A DNA stretch of 45,601 bases from Gemmatimonadota bacterium (GTDB taxonomy: Bacteria > Latescibacterota > UBA2968 > UBA8231): assembly GCA_018672475.1 (NCBI GenBank), contig JABHFS010000091.1, positions 1 through 45,601 of the forward strand, read 5' to 3'. Shown here piece after piece: positions 16,123 to 24,465 of this stretch. How positions within the stretch are numbered: position 1 is the first letter of the stretch; each line of letters starts with the position of its first letter. Below the pieces are notes generated by a model. It made no database searches. It was not told where the DNA came from and saw nothing but the letters and a program-made list of their open reading frames with translations. A program made the position numbers and the translations under genes.

Positions 16123-16256
16123 GGTCTGTTCAGAGGCTTTCTCAACGCGGCTTGTGGTCCCTGATTTTGCAGGATTGCAAAATCGGAAAAGATCACCCCT
16201 CGGAGCCTCGCCGAAGCAAGGCGAGAATGAGCGTTGGGAAAGCCCCTAAACAGACC
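16123..16256. repeat. Nested-palindrome element with 26-bp terminal inverted repeats
   Basis: The left end 16123-16148 (GGTCTGTTCAGAGGCTTTCT...) and right end 16231-16256 are inverted copies matching at 23 of 26 bases. Inside are two more perfect hairpins: GATTTTGCA-GGAT-TGCAAAATC (16163-16184) and CTCGCC-GAAGCAA-GGCGAG (16207-16225). The 134-base unit can fold as a cloverleaf. No target duplication is obvious and no gene is inside. It could be a MITE-like or REP-type element, or a structured RNA. A weakly similar piece occurs near 20100-20175. Confidence 0.65.
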
Positions 16257-16277
16257 GCCGACAGCCGACATCACCGC

Positions 16278-17018
16278 CTAACGCGTAAACACCGTCCCTC
16301 GCACATAAGACCCTTCCTCCGAAGCCAAAAAAGTAAGGACCCGCGCCACGCCCACCGGATCCCCCAAACCGGCGTTCTTCTTCGCCTCCTCCGGATCGCG
16401 CCCGTCCTTCTCCGCCCCTTCGGCCACATTCGCCAACTTAAGCGGCGTCGCGATGCCGCCCGGACAAATCACGTGCAAGCGTACCCCTTGCGGCCCGACC
16501 TCGCTTTCGAGCTTGAAATGCAGACCGTGCTGCCCGGCCTTGCTCGCCGCGTAGGCGTAGGACGAGGACCCGCCGCGCACACCAGCGCCCGACGCGATAA
16601 TCAGCAGCACCGATTCGCCGGCCGCCGCCAATAAGGGCGTCGTGTATTTGGCCGATAGAAACGTGCCTTTCAAATTAGTATCGAGCGTCGCGTCCCACTC
16701 CTCCATCGACAACTCCTCAATCGTCTTAAACGCGCCTTTCAAAACCCCGGCGGCGAACACCGCCACGTCGATGTGCGGCGTGGCTTCTTTTACCTGGGCA
16801 ATCGCCGATGCGACGCTCTCTTCCGAACGCACGTCCGTCGCGTAAAAACACGCCCTGCCGCCCGCCGCCTCGATTTTGGCCACGGCGGCCTGACCTTCCT
16901 CTTCGTTGTAGTCCACGATATGGACACGCGCGCCTTCTGTGGCAAACAACTCGGCCGTCGCACGGCCGATGCCAGTAGATCCGCCGGTGACCAACGCCTC
17001 TTTGTTTTCTAATTTCAT
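16278..17018 (-). CDS. Short-chain dehydrogenase/reductase (SDR)
   Basis: A protein of 246 residues of the classical SDR type. The cofactor loop TGGSTGIGRA lies near residue 11. A conserved Asp follows in VDYNEE, which suggests preference for NAD(H). The internal AAGVL takes the place of the NAG motif, the catalytic Tyr-x-x-x-Lys appears as YAASK, and PGGIATP follows. The substrate is unknown. The ATG at 17018 has GGAGG seven bases upstream. It is followed by the nested-palindrome element and stands alone. Confidence 0.9.
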   Translation of the reverse strand: MKLENKEALVTGGSTGIGRATAELFATEGARVHIVDYNEEEGQAAVAKIEAAGGRACFYATDVRSEESVASAIAQVKEATPHIDVAVFAAGVLKGAFKTIEELSMEEWDATLDTNLKGTFLSAKYTTPLLAAAGESVLLIIASGAGVRGGSSSYAYAASKAGQHGLHFKLESEVGPQGVRLHVICPGGIATPLKLANVAEGAEKDGRDPEEAKKNAGLGDPVGVARVLTFLASEEGSYVRGTVFTR

Positions 17019-17095
17019 AGTAAAACCTCCCTAGGTATTTGTTGTACTACTTAATATTTTGACATAGCTAAAAAAACATGCGGCTGACAAAGCAT

Positions 17096-18475
17096 CTAAG
17101 GCAACCAGATCCGCAAAACCTCGCCTTCGTGCCCCGCCCCGAGCAACATCCTACCATCGGACTGCTGCACCGCCGCGATATTCGTCGAGAGACGGCCGCC
17201 CAATTCGACTTCCCAATCGACCCGTGTACCAAACGAGGTCCTTTCGATCGCGCCTAAGCGCTCAAAATCGTGCGTCGGCACTAAAAGCTCCACGATACCG
17301 TCACCATCGAAATCCCCGGCCAGGCCCATGTCGAGGTTGCGCGAGTCCAACTGGTGGGAACTGAAGCCGTCTAATTGCGTCACGACATCGAGGACCGCAT
17401 CGCGACGGCGGTAAAATTCGACGATGCCGTCGATATGCGGCGTGCGCACCACCGCGATTTCCGCCACTTCGTCATCGGCGAAAGTAGCAACTGCCAGTTG
17501 GTGACGCCAGCGAAAGCCCTGCCCGATCGGCACGCCGATGGCCAGCGGTAAACCACCGGCGGTGAAAACGGCGATGCGCGCACCCTCTGCCGCATTGCTT
17601 AGGGTCGCCACGATCTCGCGCTCGCCGTCGCCGTTCAAATCGACCCATAGCGGCGCGATGCCTTCCGCTACGGGTTCAAAATTGACCTGCAATACTGCCC
17701 GCAATCCTCCATCGGTCTCGACCAACACCGCGCCCTGGGCCTCCAGATCATCGCCCAATACGGCGTGTTGGTAGCGGGTCGTCGGCCGATTGTAGATCAA
17801 CAGGCGTTCGTTCTCGTCTACCAGGATACGGGCATCGGGCAAAGGGTCGATGGACAGGCGCTCGCTGCCTGACCCCGACAACAGGACCAAATCGCCGCCT
17901 GCAGTGAGATAGGCCAACCGGTCATCCGAAAGTAAAACCGGAGGACTCAAGACCGATGCCTCCCCGTCGACGATATTGGCCAAACGCGGACGCAAATCCC
18001 CCTCGATCGCCAACACCGGCGGCATTCCCACGGGCAGCCTCGCCTCGGCTAAAGGCACCGGAGCACTGACCCCGTCGACAATGCGAAAGGTGGCGACGCG
18101 GCCATCCTCTAAAGCCACCATCCAGACGCTGCCATGCCCCGCGGGCGCGGCCACGACCCAACGCGGCACACCGTCCAACGCAATGTCCAATGTCGTTGCC
18201 GCAGGCACATTGCCTGCCCCGGCGGCCAGGCGATTGCCGTCGGCCCGATGATGCGTATAACCCACGGCCGTCAGGCCCATCATCGCGGCCTCACCATCGA
18301 CCACTTCTTCAGACGGCGCGGCGGTCCCACCATCAACCGGTGTTGCATCTACTGGATCCGGGTCGGCAACCACCGGCGGCGTTTTCGCCTCGACGACCGG
18401 CTCGACCGGAGTACCCCCACCACATCCCAACAAACTCGCGCAAAGCAACGCGAGACATAAAAGCAATAACTTCAT
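17096..18475 (-). CDS. Lipoprotein with VCBS/FG-GAP-like repeats
   Basis: A protein of 459 residues starting with a lipoprotein signal (hydrophobic LLLLCLALLCASLLGC; the lipobox Cys is at about residue 18). A Pro/Val/Asp-rich linker (residues 20-60) comes next, then repeated beta-strand units. Two of these carry calcium-binding-like loops, VDLNGDGEREIVAT and GDFDGDGIVELLVP, as in FG-GAP/VCBS beta-propellers. It is probably a lipid-anchored envelope protein. Its ATG overlaps the stop of the frameshifted YkvA gene by three bases in ATGA, so the two were made from one message. Confidence 0.75.
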   Translation of the reverse strand: MKLLLLCLALLCASLLGCGGGTPVEPVVEAKTPPVVADPDPVDATPVDGGTAAPSEEVVDGEAAMMGLTAVGYTHHRADGNRLAAGAGNVPAATTLDIALDGVPRWVVAAPAGHGSVWMVALEDGRVATFRIVDGVSAPVPLAEARLPVGMPPVLAIEGDLRPRLANIVDGEASVLSPPVLLSDDRLAYLTAGGDLVLLSGSGSERLSIDPLPDARILVDENERLLIYNRPTTRYQHAVLGDDLEAQGAVLVETDGGLRAVLQVNFEPVAEGIAPLWVDLNGDGEREIVATLSNAAEGARIAVFTAGGLPLAIGVPIGQGFRWRHQLAVATFADDEVAEIAVVRTPHIDGIVEFYRRRDAVLDVVTQLDGFSSHQLDSRNLDMGLAGDFDGDGIVELLVPTHDFERLGAIERTSFGTRVDWEVELGGRLSTNIAAVQQSDGRMLLGAGHEGEVLRIWLP

Positions 18476-18779
18476 CGTGTCGCCAAATCCCCTTCGTGCT
18501 GTTGTTCGTTATATACTCTTTCCCGAGAATCTGCGACCGCATCGGGCACCAACCGCAATGCGCCCCAGGCCAATGCCGGCACAATCAACGCATCATCTAG
18601 CGGATACCGATCAATGGTCTATCATCGGGGATAAGATCAATCGGGCTCAACGTATAGGCAACCACGAGACCAAACAATAGCTTAGCCGCCCAGGGAGTCC
18701 GCTTATCACTGAGCACCAACCAACACACCGCGAATTCACGCCGTAAAAAATTAGCCGCCGCACGCAATCGTTCACGCAC
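18472..18779 (-). pseudogene. YkvA (DUF1232) membrane protein gene with a single frameshift
   Basis: From GTG 18777-18779 the frame gives 60 residues ending in the YkvA hallmark AYTLSPIDLIPDDRPLIG, then hits TAG at 18597-18599. In the neighbouring frame the sequence continues LDDALIVPALAWGALRLVPD and runs to TGA at 18472-18474, which overlaps the ATG of the lipoprotein gene. The family normally has SPIDLIPD...GYLDD in one frame, so a one-base loss near 18600 explains the break. It may be true decay or a base-call error. The intact coupling downstream argues for very recent damage or an error. Confidence 0.8.
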
Positions 18780-18784
18780 GATCG

Positions 18785-20035
18785 CTACCCTCCTACTTGC
18801 ACTTCAATAGCAACCCGCGCCGCTTGCGGATCAAAGGCAGCATAGGTTTCCATCCCTTCGCGCCAGAAAGTGCCACTGCGAAAATCGGCGCGCCGGCCCG
18901 CTTTTGCCAAAGGGCGACCGTCCACGGAAATCTCGGCGACTTCAATATCGGTAAAATGCAAGGTCAATTCGGGTGCGCAAACGGGTAGGTCGAGCTCGAC
19001 CTTGTTATCATTCACCTCAACACGCGCCATCTCCCGTGCACAGGCATAGGTAGTAATCTCGCTGCAGGTGCGCCAACGCGTCCATTCACCGCGCGGATCT
19101 CGCTCGCGCAGACGGCTAACCACTTCCTTGAAAGCGTTGAACCCGCCACGGTCCTCGTCGTGCATTCCGTAAAAGCCCTGCCAGTGGCTGCACAAAACGA
19201 CCGGCTGCCCCGCGTCGATCAGCGCGGGCAACCGGCCCCCTTGCAAATCGGCCTCGATATAGCGGTCCGCGCTCACCTCGCCATAACCGGTCCACGAACC
19301 GGTCCAGTCGTTGGTACTGGCGATAATCTCACCCGTAGCCGTGCCCTGTTCCCGGTTCGCGTACCACACCGGAGTCTCCACCGCAAGCCCCGCTTCGATG
19401 CGTTGGAAAAAATAAGGTAGTGGATTACCCGTCACCGCACGCACCGCCTCGCCGGCCACTTTGGCATAATACTCAAGTGTTCTGCCGCCGAAACCGCCGG
19501 GCGAAGTCACCCCTTCCGGCGTCAAACCCACATTCACCAGAATCTCACAAGCCCGGCTGATATAGCGAAAAACTCGCTCCTCCTCTTCAACGGGCAATGT
19601 CGCCCAATCGTATTGCTCCCAGAGCCCTTCGGGCAGCGGCACGCAAGTATCCGGGTCAACGACAAAGGTATGCGTCATCATTTCGGGCGTGATGTCGAAA
19701 TTCGGCGTGATCAACTCGCGGCACATCGCCAACCAGCTCTCCTGTTGCGCTCGGCTAAAAAGCGGCAAACCCTCATCGATACGCCCCAGTGCCGCCGGAC
19801 AGGGCACGACGCTGTATTTGCCCCGGACCCCGTGTTCGAGACACCACTCGGCAAACTCGCGTGTAAAGGATTCGGGATGAACCACAGGCACGTCTTGCCA
19901 ACGCCGGTTTTCGCCGTCGGCGAGATTGCGGTCGCGAATAAAGAAGTAGTTGAGATTGAGCAATAGCGTCGAGTCGTCGAGAATAATCGACAGCGGTACT
20001 CGGTCTAGCGCATAACGGGCTATTTCAACATCCAT
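18785..20035 (-). CDS. Unknown protein, possibly polysaccharide-deacetylase fold
   Basis: A protein of 416 residues with no signal peptide or membrane segment. The first domain begins with PLSIILDDSTLLLNLNYFF, then EFAEWCLEHGVRGKYSVVPC and a later VVLCSHWQGFYG. The Asp-Asp near the N-terminus, the strand-helix order and a late His resemble NodB-type deacetylases, but this is a fold guess. The last ~80 residues look like a beta-sandwich (LTLHFTDIEVAEISVDG). It is followed after five bases by the YkvA gene, suggesting an operon. No named family is recognised. Confidence 0.65.
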   Translation of the reverse strand: MDVEIARYALDRVPLSIILDDSTLLLNLNYFFIRDRNLADGENRRWQDVPVVHPESFTREFAEWCLEHGVRGKYSVVPCPAALGRIDEGLPLFSRAQQESWLAMCRELITPNFDITPEMMTHTFVVDPDTCVPLPEGLWEQYDWATLPVEEEERVFRYISRACEILVNVGLTPEGVTSPGGFGGRTLEYYAKVAGEAVRAVTGNPLPYFFQRIEAGLAVETPVWYANREQGTATGEIIASTNDWTGSWTGYGEVSADRYIEADLQGGRLPALIDAGQPVVLCSHWQGFYGMHDEDRGGFNAFKEVVSRLRERDPRGEWTRWRTCSEITTYACAREMARVEVNDNKVELDLPVCAPELTLHFTDIEVAEISVDGRPLAKAGRRADFRSGTFWREGMETYAAFDPQAARVAIEVQVGG

Positions 20036-20099
20036 CTATTGGCTCCTCGCCCGCAATGGGCCATCGCCCGATGTTGCAAAAACACCGCGACGAGATATT

Positions 20100-20175
20100 T
20101 TCTTAGGGCGTGTGTAAACATTCGCCCCGAGCGCAAGCCTCGGCGAGGCCCTGTGACTTTCTTAGACCGCTCCTA
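20100..20175. repeat. Palindrome-bearing repeat fragment
   Basis: GCCTC-GGC-GAGGC (20137-20149) is a perfect hairpin. Flanking words (TTAGGG on the left, CATTCGCC, then GGCGAGGC) also occur in similar order in the reverse complement of the 16123-16256 element. This suggests a degraded relative lying before the heme A synthase gene. Confidence 0.35.
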
Positions 20176-20201
20176 ACGCAACTCGTTCGTTTAGGCTATT
20201 G

Positions 20202-21233
20202 ATGACCAACAACCGCAAACTTGCCGTCTGGCTGCTCACCGTCTCGACCCTTATCATCGTGCTCATCGTCTATGGTGGTTGGGTCCGACTGACTCGTTCG
20301 GGCTTATCCATCGTCGAATGGAATGTCGTCACCGGCGTCGTTCCGCCGCTGGGGGCCGACGCCTGGGAAAGCGAATTCGCCAAATACCGCCAGACGCCCG
20401 AATACCAGATCGTCAACTTCGGCATGCCACTCGAAGAATTCAAGTTCATTTATTATATGGAATTCGGGCACCGCTTACTTGGCCGAATAACGGGCCTGCT
20501 CTTCGTGGGGCCCTTGTTCTATTTTCTCTTTCGACGAACCATTCCCCGCACCCATATCCCGAGCTATCTGGGCATCGGCCTGCTCTTTGCGCTCCAGGGC
20601 CTGGTCGGCTGGTTGATGGTCAAGAGCGGTTTGAGCGACCGGCCACAGGTAAACCACCTGCGACTGACCCTGCACCTCAGTTGCGCCCTGGCCCTGTTAG
20701 CCGCTTGCCTGTGGCGGGCCTTCGACTATTTGTCATCGATGTCTTTCCCACCCAACCTATCGCGCACCACCCGCCGACTCTGTGCCGGATTATTCGTCAG
20801 CATCTGTCTGCAAATCGCCACCGGTGGTTTGGTCGCCGGCCTCAAGGCCGGCCATGTATCGGATACCTTCCCCAAAATGTTCGGCGTCTGGCTACCACAG
20901 GGCTTGTGGGCAATGCAACCGCCGCTGGCAAATCTGTTCGACAACGCCGTCACGATCCACTTCCAACACCGTTTCTTCGCCTTCGCGGTACTGGCGCTGG
21001 CCATTGCGCTCTTTGCCGTAGCCCGCAACGCCGCCCCGCTGAAAAATGGGAGATATTTGCTGCTTGGCTTGCTCGGCGTGCAAATCGGCTTGGGGATCGC
21101 CACAGTCCTCTTGCACGTACCTTTGGGTTTGGCCTCTCTGCACCAAGCGGTGGCGGTCGCACTCTTCGTCACCAGCCTCTTCCTATGTCATCGCGCTTAC
21201 GGGTATCCGGAGACGAGCGCAAATACGACATAG
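20202..21233 (+). CDS. ctaA: Heme A synthase (COX15/CtaA)
   Basis: A protein of 343 residues with eight predicted membrane helices. The family's GGWVRLTRSGLSIVEW occurs right after the first helix. EFGHRLLGR carries the first heme-ligand His, and NHLRLTLHLS, HFQHRF and LHQAVAV carry the others. It oxidises the C8 methyl of heme O to make heme A for aa3-type cytochrome oxidase, and resembles the COX15 (type-2) branch with the WNVVTGVVPP insertion. I chose ATG 20202; an in-frame TTG sits just before it. It is a lone gene here; no cytochrome oxidase genes are in the window. Confidence 0.92.
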   Translation: MTNNRKLAVWLLTVSTLIIVLIVYGGWVRLTRSGLSIVEWNVVTGVVPPLGADAWESEFAKYRQTPEYQIVNFGMPLEEFKFIYYMEFGHRLLGRITGLLFVGPLFYFLFRRTIPRTHIPSYLGIGLLFALQGLVGWLMVKSGLSDRPQVNHLRLTLHLSCALALLAACLWRAFDYLSSMSFPPNLSRTTRRLCAGLFVSICLQIATGGLVAGLKAGHVSDTFPKMFGVWLPQGLWAMQPPLANLFDNAVTIHFQHRFFAFAVLALAIALFAVARNAAPLKNGRYLLLGLLGVQIGLGIATVLLHVPLGLASLHQAVAVALFVTSLFLCHRAYGYPETSANTT

Positions 21234-21252
21234 AACGCAAAAGGCCTATCCC

Positions 21253-21978
21253 TTATTCGGAATACAAGTCATTCGCCACCAAAAAACCATGCAAGCCCCT
21301 GACAACATTGCCCTCCATCAACAGATAACCCCGGCCATTGGGATGCACTGAGTCGAACATCAGCTCTTCTTTCCACCAGATATCCTCAAAGATATACTCG
21401 ACGATCGGCAGCCCGAATTCGTCCGCCAACGCCAACAGCATCTGGTGATAAGCCAACGCCTCCGCCTTCTGATCCTGTAGGCGATGGCCCGGCGGCGTAT
21501 GGTCGATCATATCGGGATGGGAAAAACTGAGCAGCGCCACAGCAACGCCGGCGCGACGGAAACGATCGATTATCATCACGAGATTGGCGCGGGCGTCAGC
21601 CACCAGCACCTCTTGGAACAGGTCGTTGGCCCCCAACTCGACCAGCGCCAGCGCCGGATCATGCGTCAACGCCTCGGTCATCCGCAGGAAACCGTCCCGA
21701 GTCGTCGCCCCAGGCACACCGAGATTGACCACCGGCAGTTTCAGGCGCGACGCGAGCGTTGCTGGATAGGACGAGTCGGGCAGCGCGCAGTCGCGGTCAA
21801 AGGGAAAGACCTTGCAACCCGCACCAAAACCGAAGGTCAGGCTCGTACCCAACGCCACGATCGTCTGCCCCACTTGCCATTGCACCGCCCCCTGACGCTC
21901 GACGGCAAGTGGGTTGTCCGCCCCCTCATCGCCACAAGCCACGCACAAAAAAGCGATTAATAATACTACGCGCTTCAC
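21253..21978 (-). CDS. SGNH-hydrolase lipoprotein (arylesterase/TesA-like)
   Basis: A protein of 241 residues with a short lipoprotein signal (LIAFLCVAC; the Cys is at about residue 15). All four SGNH blocks are visible: GTSLTFGFG (Ser), NLGVPGATT (Gly), ELGANDLF (Asn) and FDSVHPNGRGY (Asp and His). The block spacing fits multifunctional esterase/lysophospholipase TesA-type enzymes of the periplasm. The start is GTG at 21976-21978, inside the stop region of nagZ (GTGA overlap), so it is the fourth gene of the operon. It probably deacylates an envelope component (inference). Confidence 0.85.
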   Translation of the reverse strand: MKRVVLLIAFLCVACGDEGADNPLAVERQGAVQWQVGQTIVALGTSLTFGFGAGCKVFPFDRDCALPDSSYPATLASRLKLPVVNLGVPGATTRDGFLRMTEALTHDPALALVELGANDLFQEVLVADARANLVMIIDRFRRAGVAVALLSFSHPDMIDHTPPGHRLQDQKAEALAYHQMLLALADEFGLPIVEYIFEDIWWKEELMFDSVHPNGRGYLLMEGNVVRGLHGFLVANDLYSE

Positions 21979-23006
21979 ACCAACGATCTTTTCATCCGCG
22001 CGATACGAGCGCAGGATTCGTCGATGCGCTCTTCGGTGATCCTCCCCGTCTCGACGAGCTGGCGGATGAAAGCGCAGGCACGCGGCACGGCGTCTTCCTC
22101 GTAAAGCGTGTTATTGGCCAACATCATAATGTCGACACCCGCCGCGATCGCCCGCTCGATCGCGGTTTCGAAGCCATAGTGGTTGGCGATCGCTCCCATC
22201 CGCATATCATCGGTAATCACAACCCCATCATACCCCAACTCGCCGCGCAAAAGCCCGCCGATCGCGGCCTGCGAGAGCGTCGCGGGGAAATCGGGATCGA
22301 TGTGCCGGTTAAAAACATGCGCCGTCATAACCGCGTCGGCCAGGCCCGCAGCGATCAGCGCCGTATAGGGCTCAAGTTCAACGCGTGACCAACTCCCGGT
22401 GACATCGACCAGATCCATATGCGAATCATCCGCCGCCGAGCCGTGGCCGGGGAAGTGTTTGAGCGAGCAGGAAACGCCGTGTTGGTGATGACCCTCGATA
22501 AAGGCCTGCGCGTGACGTGCTACCTCGGCCGGGTCAGCGGAAAAACAACGGCCAATGCCACCAATCACCGGACTCTGCGCGTTGAGGTTGAGGTCGACCA
22601 CCGGCGCCAGATTCCAATTGAAACCGAGATGCACCAGTCCCTCGGCCGTCTCGGCGGCGGCGCGGCGCGTCTGTTCCGGGGTGCCGCTCGCTCCCAAAAC
22701 CTGCGCCGAGGGCAATGCAGGAAAATTCACCGCCTCACGCAAACGCCGCACTTCGCCACCCTCTTGGTCGACGGCCACTAAGAGCGAATGACCGCCAGCC
22801 TCCTGCAAAACGCTGATCAGTTTCTGCACCTGTGCGACCGATTCGATATTGCGCTCGCTCGACGAGAGCGGCACGTCGTAATCGAAAAGCACTACCGCGC
22901 CAAGATGGTGCTGGCGGATATCGCGGATAACGGGGTGCTCGGGGCCGACCGCTAGGCCGCGAAAACCCGCCATCAGCATTTGACCAATTTTAGCTTCTAA
23001 TTTCAT
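21975..23006 (-). CDS. nagZ: Beta-N-acetylhexosaminidase, glycoside hydrolase family 3 (NagZ-like)
   Basis: A protein of 343 residues. The GH3 NagZ signatures are VAVDQEGGEVRRL, KHFPGHGSAADDSHMD (the catalytic His/Asp loop characteristic of NagZ) and the nucleophile Asp in GVVITDDMRMGAI. The enzyme removes N-acetylglucosamine from anhydromuropeptides during cell-wall recycling and is normally cytoplasmic; no signal peptide is seen. It lies three bases after the small membrane-protein gene and overlaps the SGNH esterase start by four bases. Confidence 0.9.
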   Translation of the reverse strand: MKLEAKIGQMLMAGFRGLAVGPEHPVIRDIRQHHLGAVVLFDYDVPLSSSERNIESVAQVQKLISVLQEAGGHSLLVAVDQEGGEVRRLREAVNFPALPSAQVLGASGTPEQTRRAAAETAEGLVHLGFNWNLAPVVDLNLNAQSPVIGGIGRCFSADPAEVARHAQAFIEGHHQHGVSCSLKHFPGHGSAADDSHMDLVDVTGSWSRVELEPYTALIAAGLADAVMTAHVFNRHIDPDFPATLSQAAIGGLLRGELGYDGVVITDDMRMGAIANHYGFETAIERAIAAGVDIMMLANNTLYEEDAVPRACAFIRQLVETGRITEERIDESCARIARMKRSLV

Positions 23007-23009
23007 CGT

Positions 23010-23282
23010 TTAATCTTTGTTTCGACGCACAAAGGAGAGCCCACCAAAACCGCTGATAATCGCCATATAATAGCCAAATTCATACCACCAACCCGTGTTA
23101 TAAGCCTCGTAAATGCGTATGTCCGGAGAGAAAAAACCGATCACCAATGCGATCGGCGAGATCCAACCGTGCCAAATGCCAGAAAAGAATCCCGCTGGAT
23201 CGAGCTCATTGTTCATACCATCGCCGGGCAAACACCCCCCGACTGCTAGCAATAAGAACAGACCGCAAAACCAGCGTCGCAT
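23010..23282 (-). CDS. Small lipoprotein-like membrane protein
   Basis: A 90-residue protein. The N-terminal LLLAVGGC is a good lipobox. Two hydrophobic stretches follow (around WISPIALVIGFF and YYMAIISGFGGL) with an aromatic motif NTGWWYEFGYY between them. I have a general memory of small bacterial proteins with this GxxxP...NTGWWYxFG layout, but no assigned function. Its ATG shares a base with the stop of the PurO-like gene (TGATG), and nagZ follows after three bases, so it is inside a four-gene operon. Confidence 0.7.
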   Translation of the reverse strand: MRRWFCGLFLLLAVGGCLPGDGMNNELDPAGFFSGIWHGWISPIALVIGFFSPDIRIYEAYNTGWWYEFGYYMAIISGFGGLSFVRRNKD

Positions 23283-23989
23283 CAGACGGTCTTATAGCGA
23301 TTGGTAATCTGAGTCTCTACCGTCCCATCGGCCGCGATCCGGCGCACCGCAAGCGAGATGCGATTATCCCCATCTAGGGCCTGCCAGAAGTCGGCGGGAT
23401 CACCGTCGAGCGGCAAGAGATAGGGCGTGCCGGAAAACGAGGGCAGCGGGTTGCCATCGCCGGCGTATGTGGTAATGGCATAACCATAACCTGGCTCGAT
23501 GCTGTCAAAGCGAAAGAAATGACGTTCGCTTTGCTCGGCATCGAAGGGGCTGGCCTTAAGAATCGACAACCAGACTTGTTCAGTGTCCAGATCCAGATAA
23601 CCCGAGATGCGCGGCGTATAGTTGGGTGCGTCCGGTTCATGCAACCAGCGGTCCAAGCTCTCGGCGAACCCGCGCCCAGCGGCAAAAGCCTCGTATACAT
23701 CGTCGGTCTGAACCCCGTTGGTAACAATATAACGCCGGCCGCAAACCCGCATGGCGTTGTAGATAATCAAGGACGGATCGTCCACTTTGGCCGGATCGGC
23801 CGCTTGGGTGCGCAGAAGATCACCTTCGCCGACAAAAATGCGATTGCGGCTATGCTCGCTGCGTCCCATGATCCAATAGACCTGCACCCAACCGCCCGCG
23901 GCGTCCCGACCAATAACGATACCCCGGCCCGGATAGGGGTTTTGCTGCAATCGCTCGCGCAGATTGGCCGCGGCTTGTTCGGTCATCAT
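23282..23989 (-). CDS. IMP cyclohydrolase (PurO-like) family protein
   Basis: A protein of 235 residues. NPYPGRGIVIG, VYWIMGRSEHSRNRIF, DPSLIIYNAM and YIVTNGVQTD are recognisable segments of the IMP_cyclohyd family, first described as archaeal PurO, which closes the purine ring from FAICAR to IMP. Bacterial members are often of untested function. The first ATG with a proper ribosome binding site (GGAAGGA, eight bases) is at 23987-23989; the longer frame upstream lacks one. It heads the operon with the small membrane protein, nagZ and the esterase. Confidence 0.78.
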   Translation of the reverse strand: MMTEQAAANLRERLQQNPYPGRGIVIGRDAAGGWVQVYWIMGRSEHSRNRIFVGEGDLLRTQAADPAKVDDPSLIIYNAMRVCGRRYIVTNGVQTDDVYEAFAAGRGFAESLDRWLHEPDAPNYTPRISGYLDLDTEQVWLSILKASPFDAEQSERHFFRFDSIEPGYGYAITTYAGDGNPLPSFSGTPYLLPLDGDPADFWQALDGDNRISLAVRRIAADGTVETQITNRYKTV

Positions 23990-24114
23990 AACAGCATTCC
24001 TTCCATTATTCGCTAGGTACCGAAATAGTATAGGGCAACACAATGAGTAACGAAAGCACGACGGCGCCCACTATATCGTAGAGCGGAGACCGTCGGCCAA
24101 TGCGCAGCCTGGGC

Positions 24115-24465
24115 TTAGTTCTTACGGTGCCTGTCCTCGACGGAAATATAGCTTATCGGCGGAGTGTGTTTTTTAAAATGTCGGCGGGTCTGCGGCGTGA
24201 GCGCAAGACCGTCGGAAGTCAGCAGCGCGGCGATATTGACCGCGTGACCGAAGACGTCAAAGCGCTTGTCGTCGCGAGTGCCGATCGGACCACAACACAC
24301 CCGCCCGAAATGAGCTTTAACCACGTGGCGACAAGTATCGCTGCGGGCGGCGAATAATTGTTCTTCGCTCTGGTCTTGCGCGCAATGCTTGAAGGCGCTG
24401 AGATCCGAGAAGGCCACGAGCAATTCGCATTGCTGGGGAGCCTGAATGGCATCTAGCGTGTTCAT
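24115..24465 (-). pseudogene. Class III nucleotidyl cyclase domain with an internal deletion
   Basis: A product of 116 residues. The start is intact (AAGGAG, eight bases, ATG). It opens with CELLVAFSDLSAF, the beginning of a class III adenylate/guanylate cyclase domain. It then jumps after SEEQLFA to VKAHFGRVCCGPIGTRDDKRF and DVFGHAVNIAALL, the second half of that domain, and ends with a family-like tail. The middle of roughly 60-70 residues, which should contain the second metal Asp and dimer arm, is missing. The frame is kept, so a protein may still be made, but it could not be a normal cyclase. Called a pseudogene on that basis. Confidence 0.65.

Noticed and set aside
18333..18584. Minus-strand open frame of 83 codons
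   Set aside because: It overlaps the YkvA C-terminal frame, which matches the family far better.
20279..21328. Second long frame over heme A synthase
   Set aside because: It is an out-of-frame shadow of ctaA, with Arg/Pro-rich filler and no motif.
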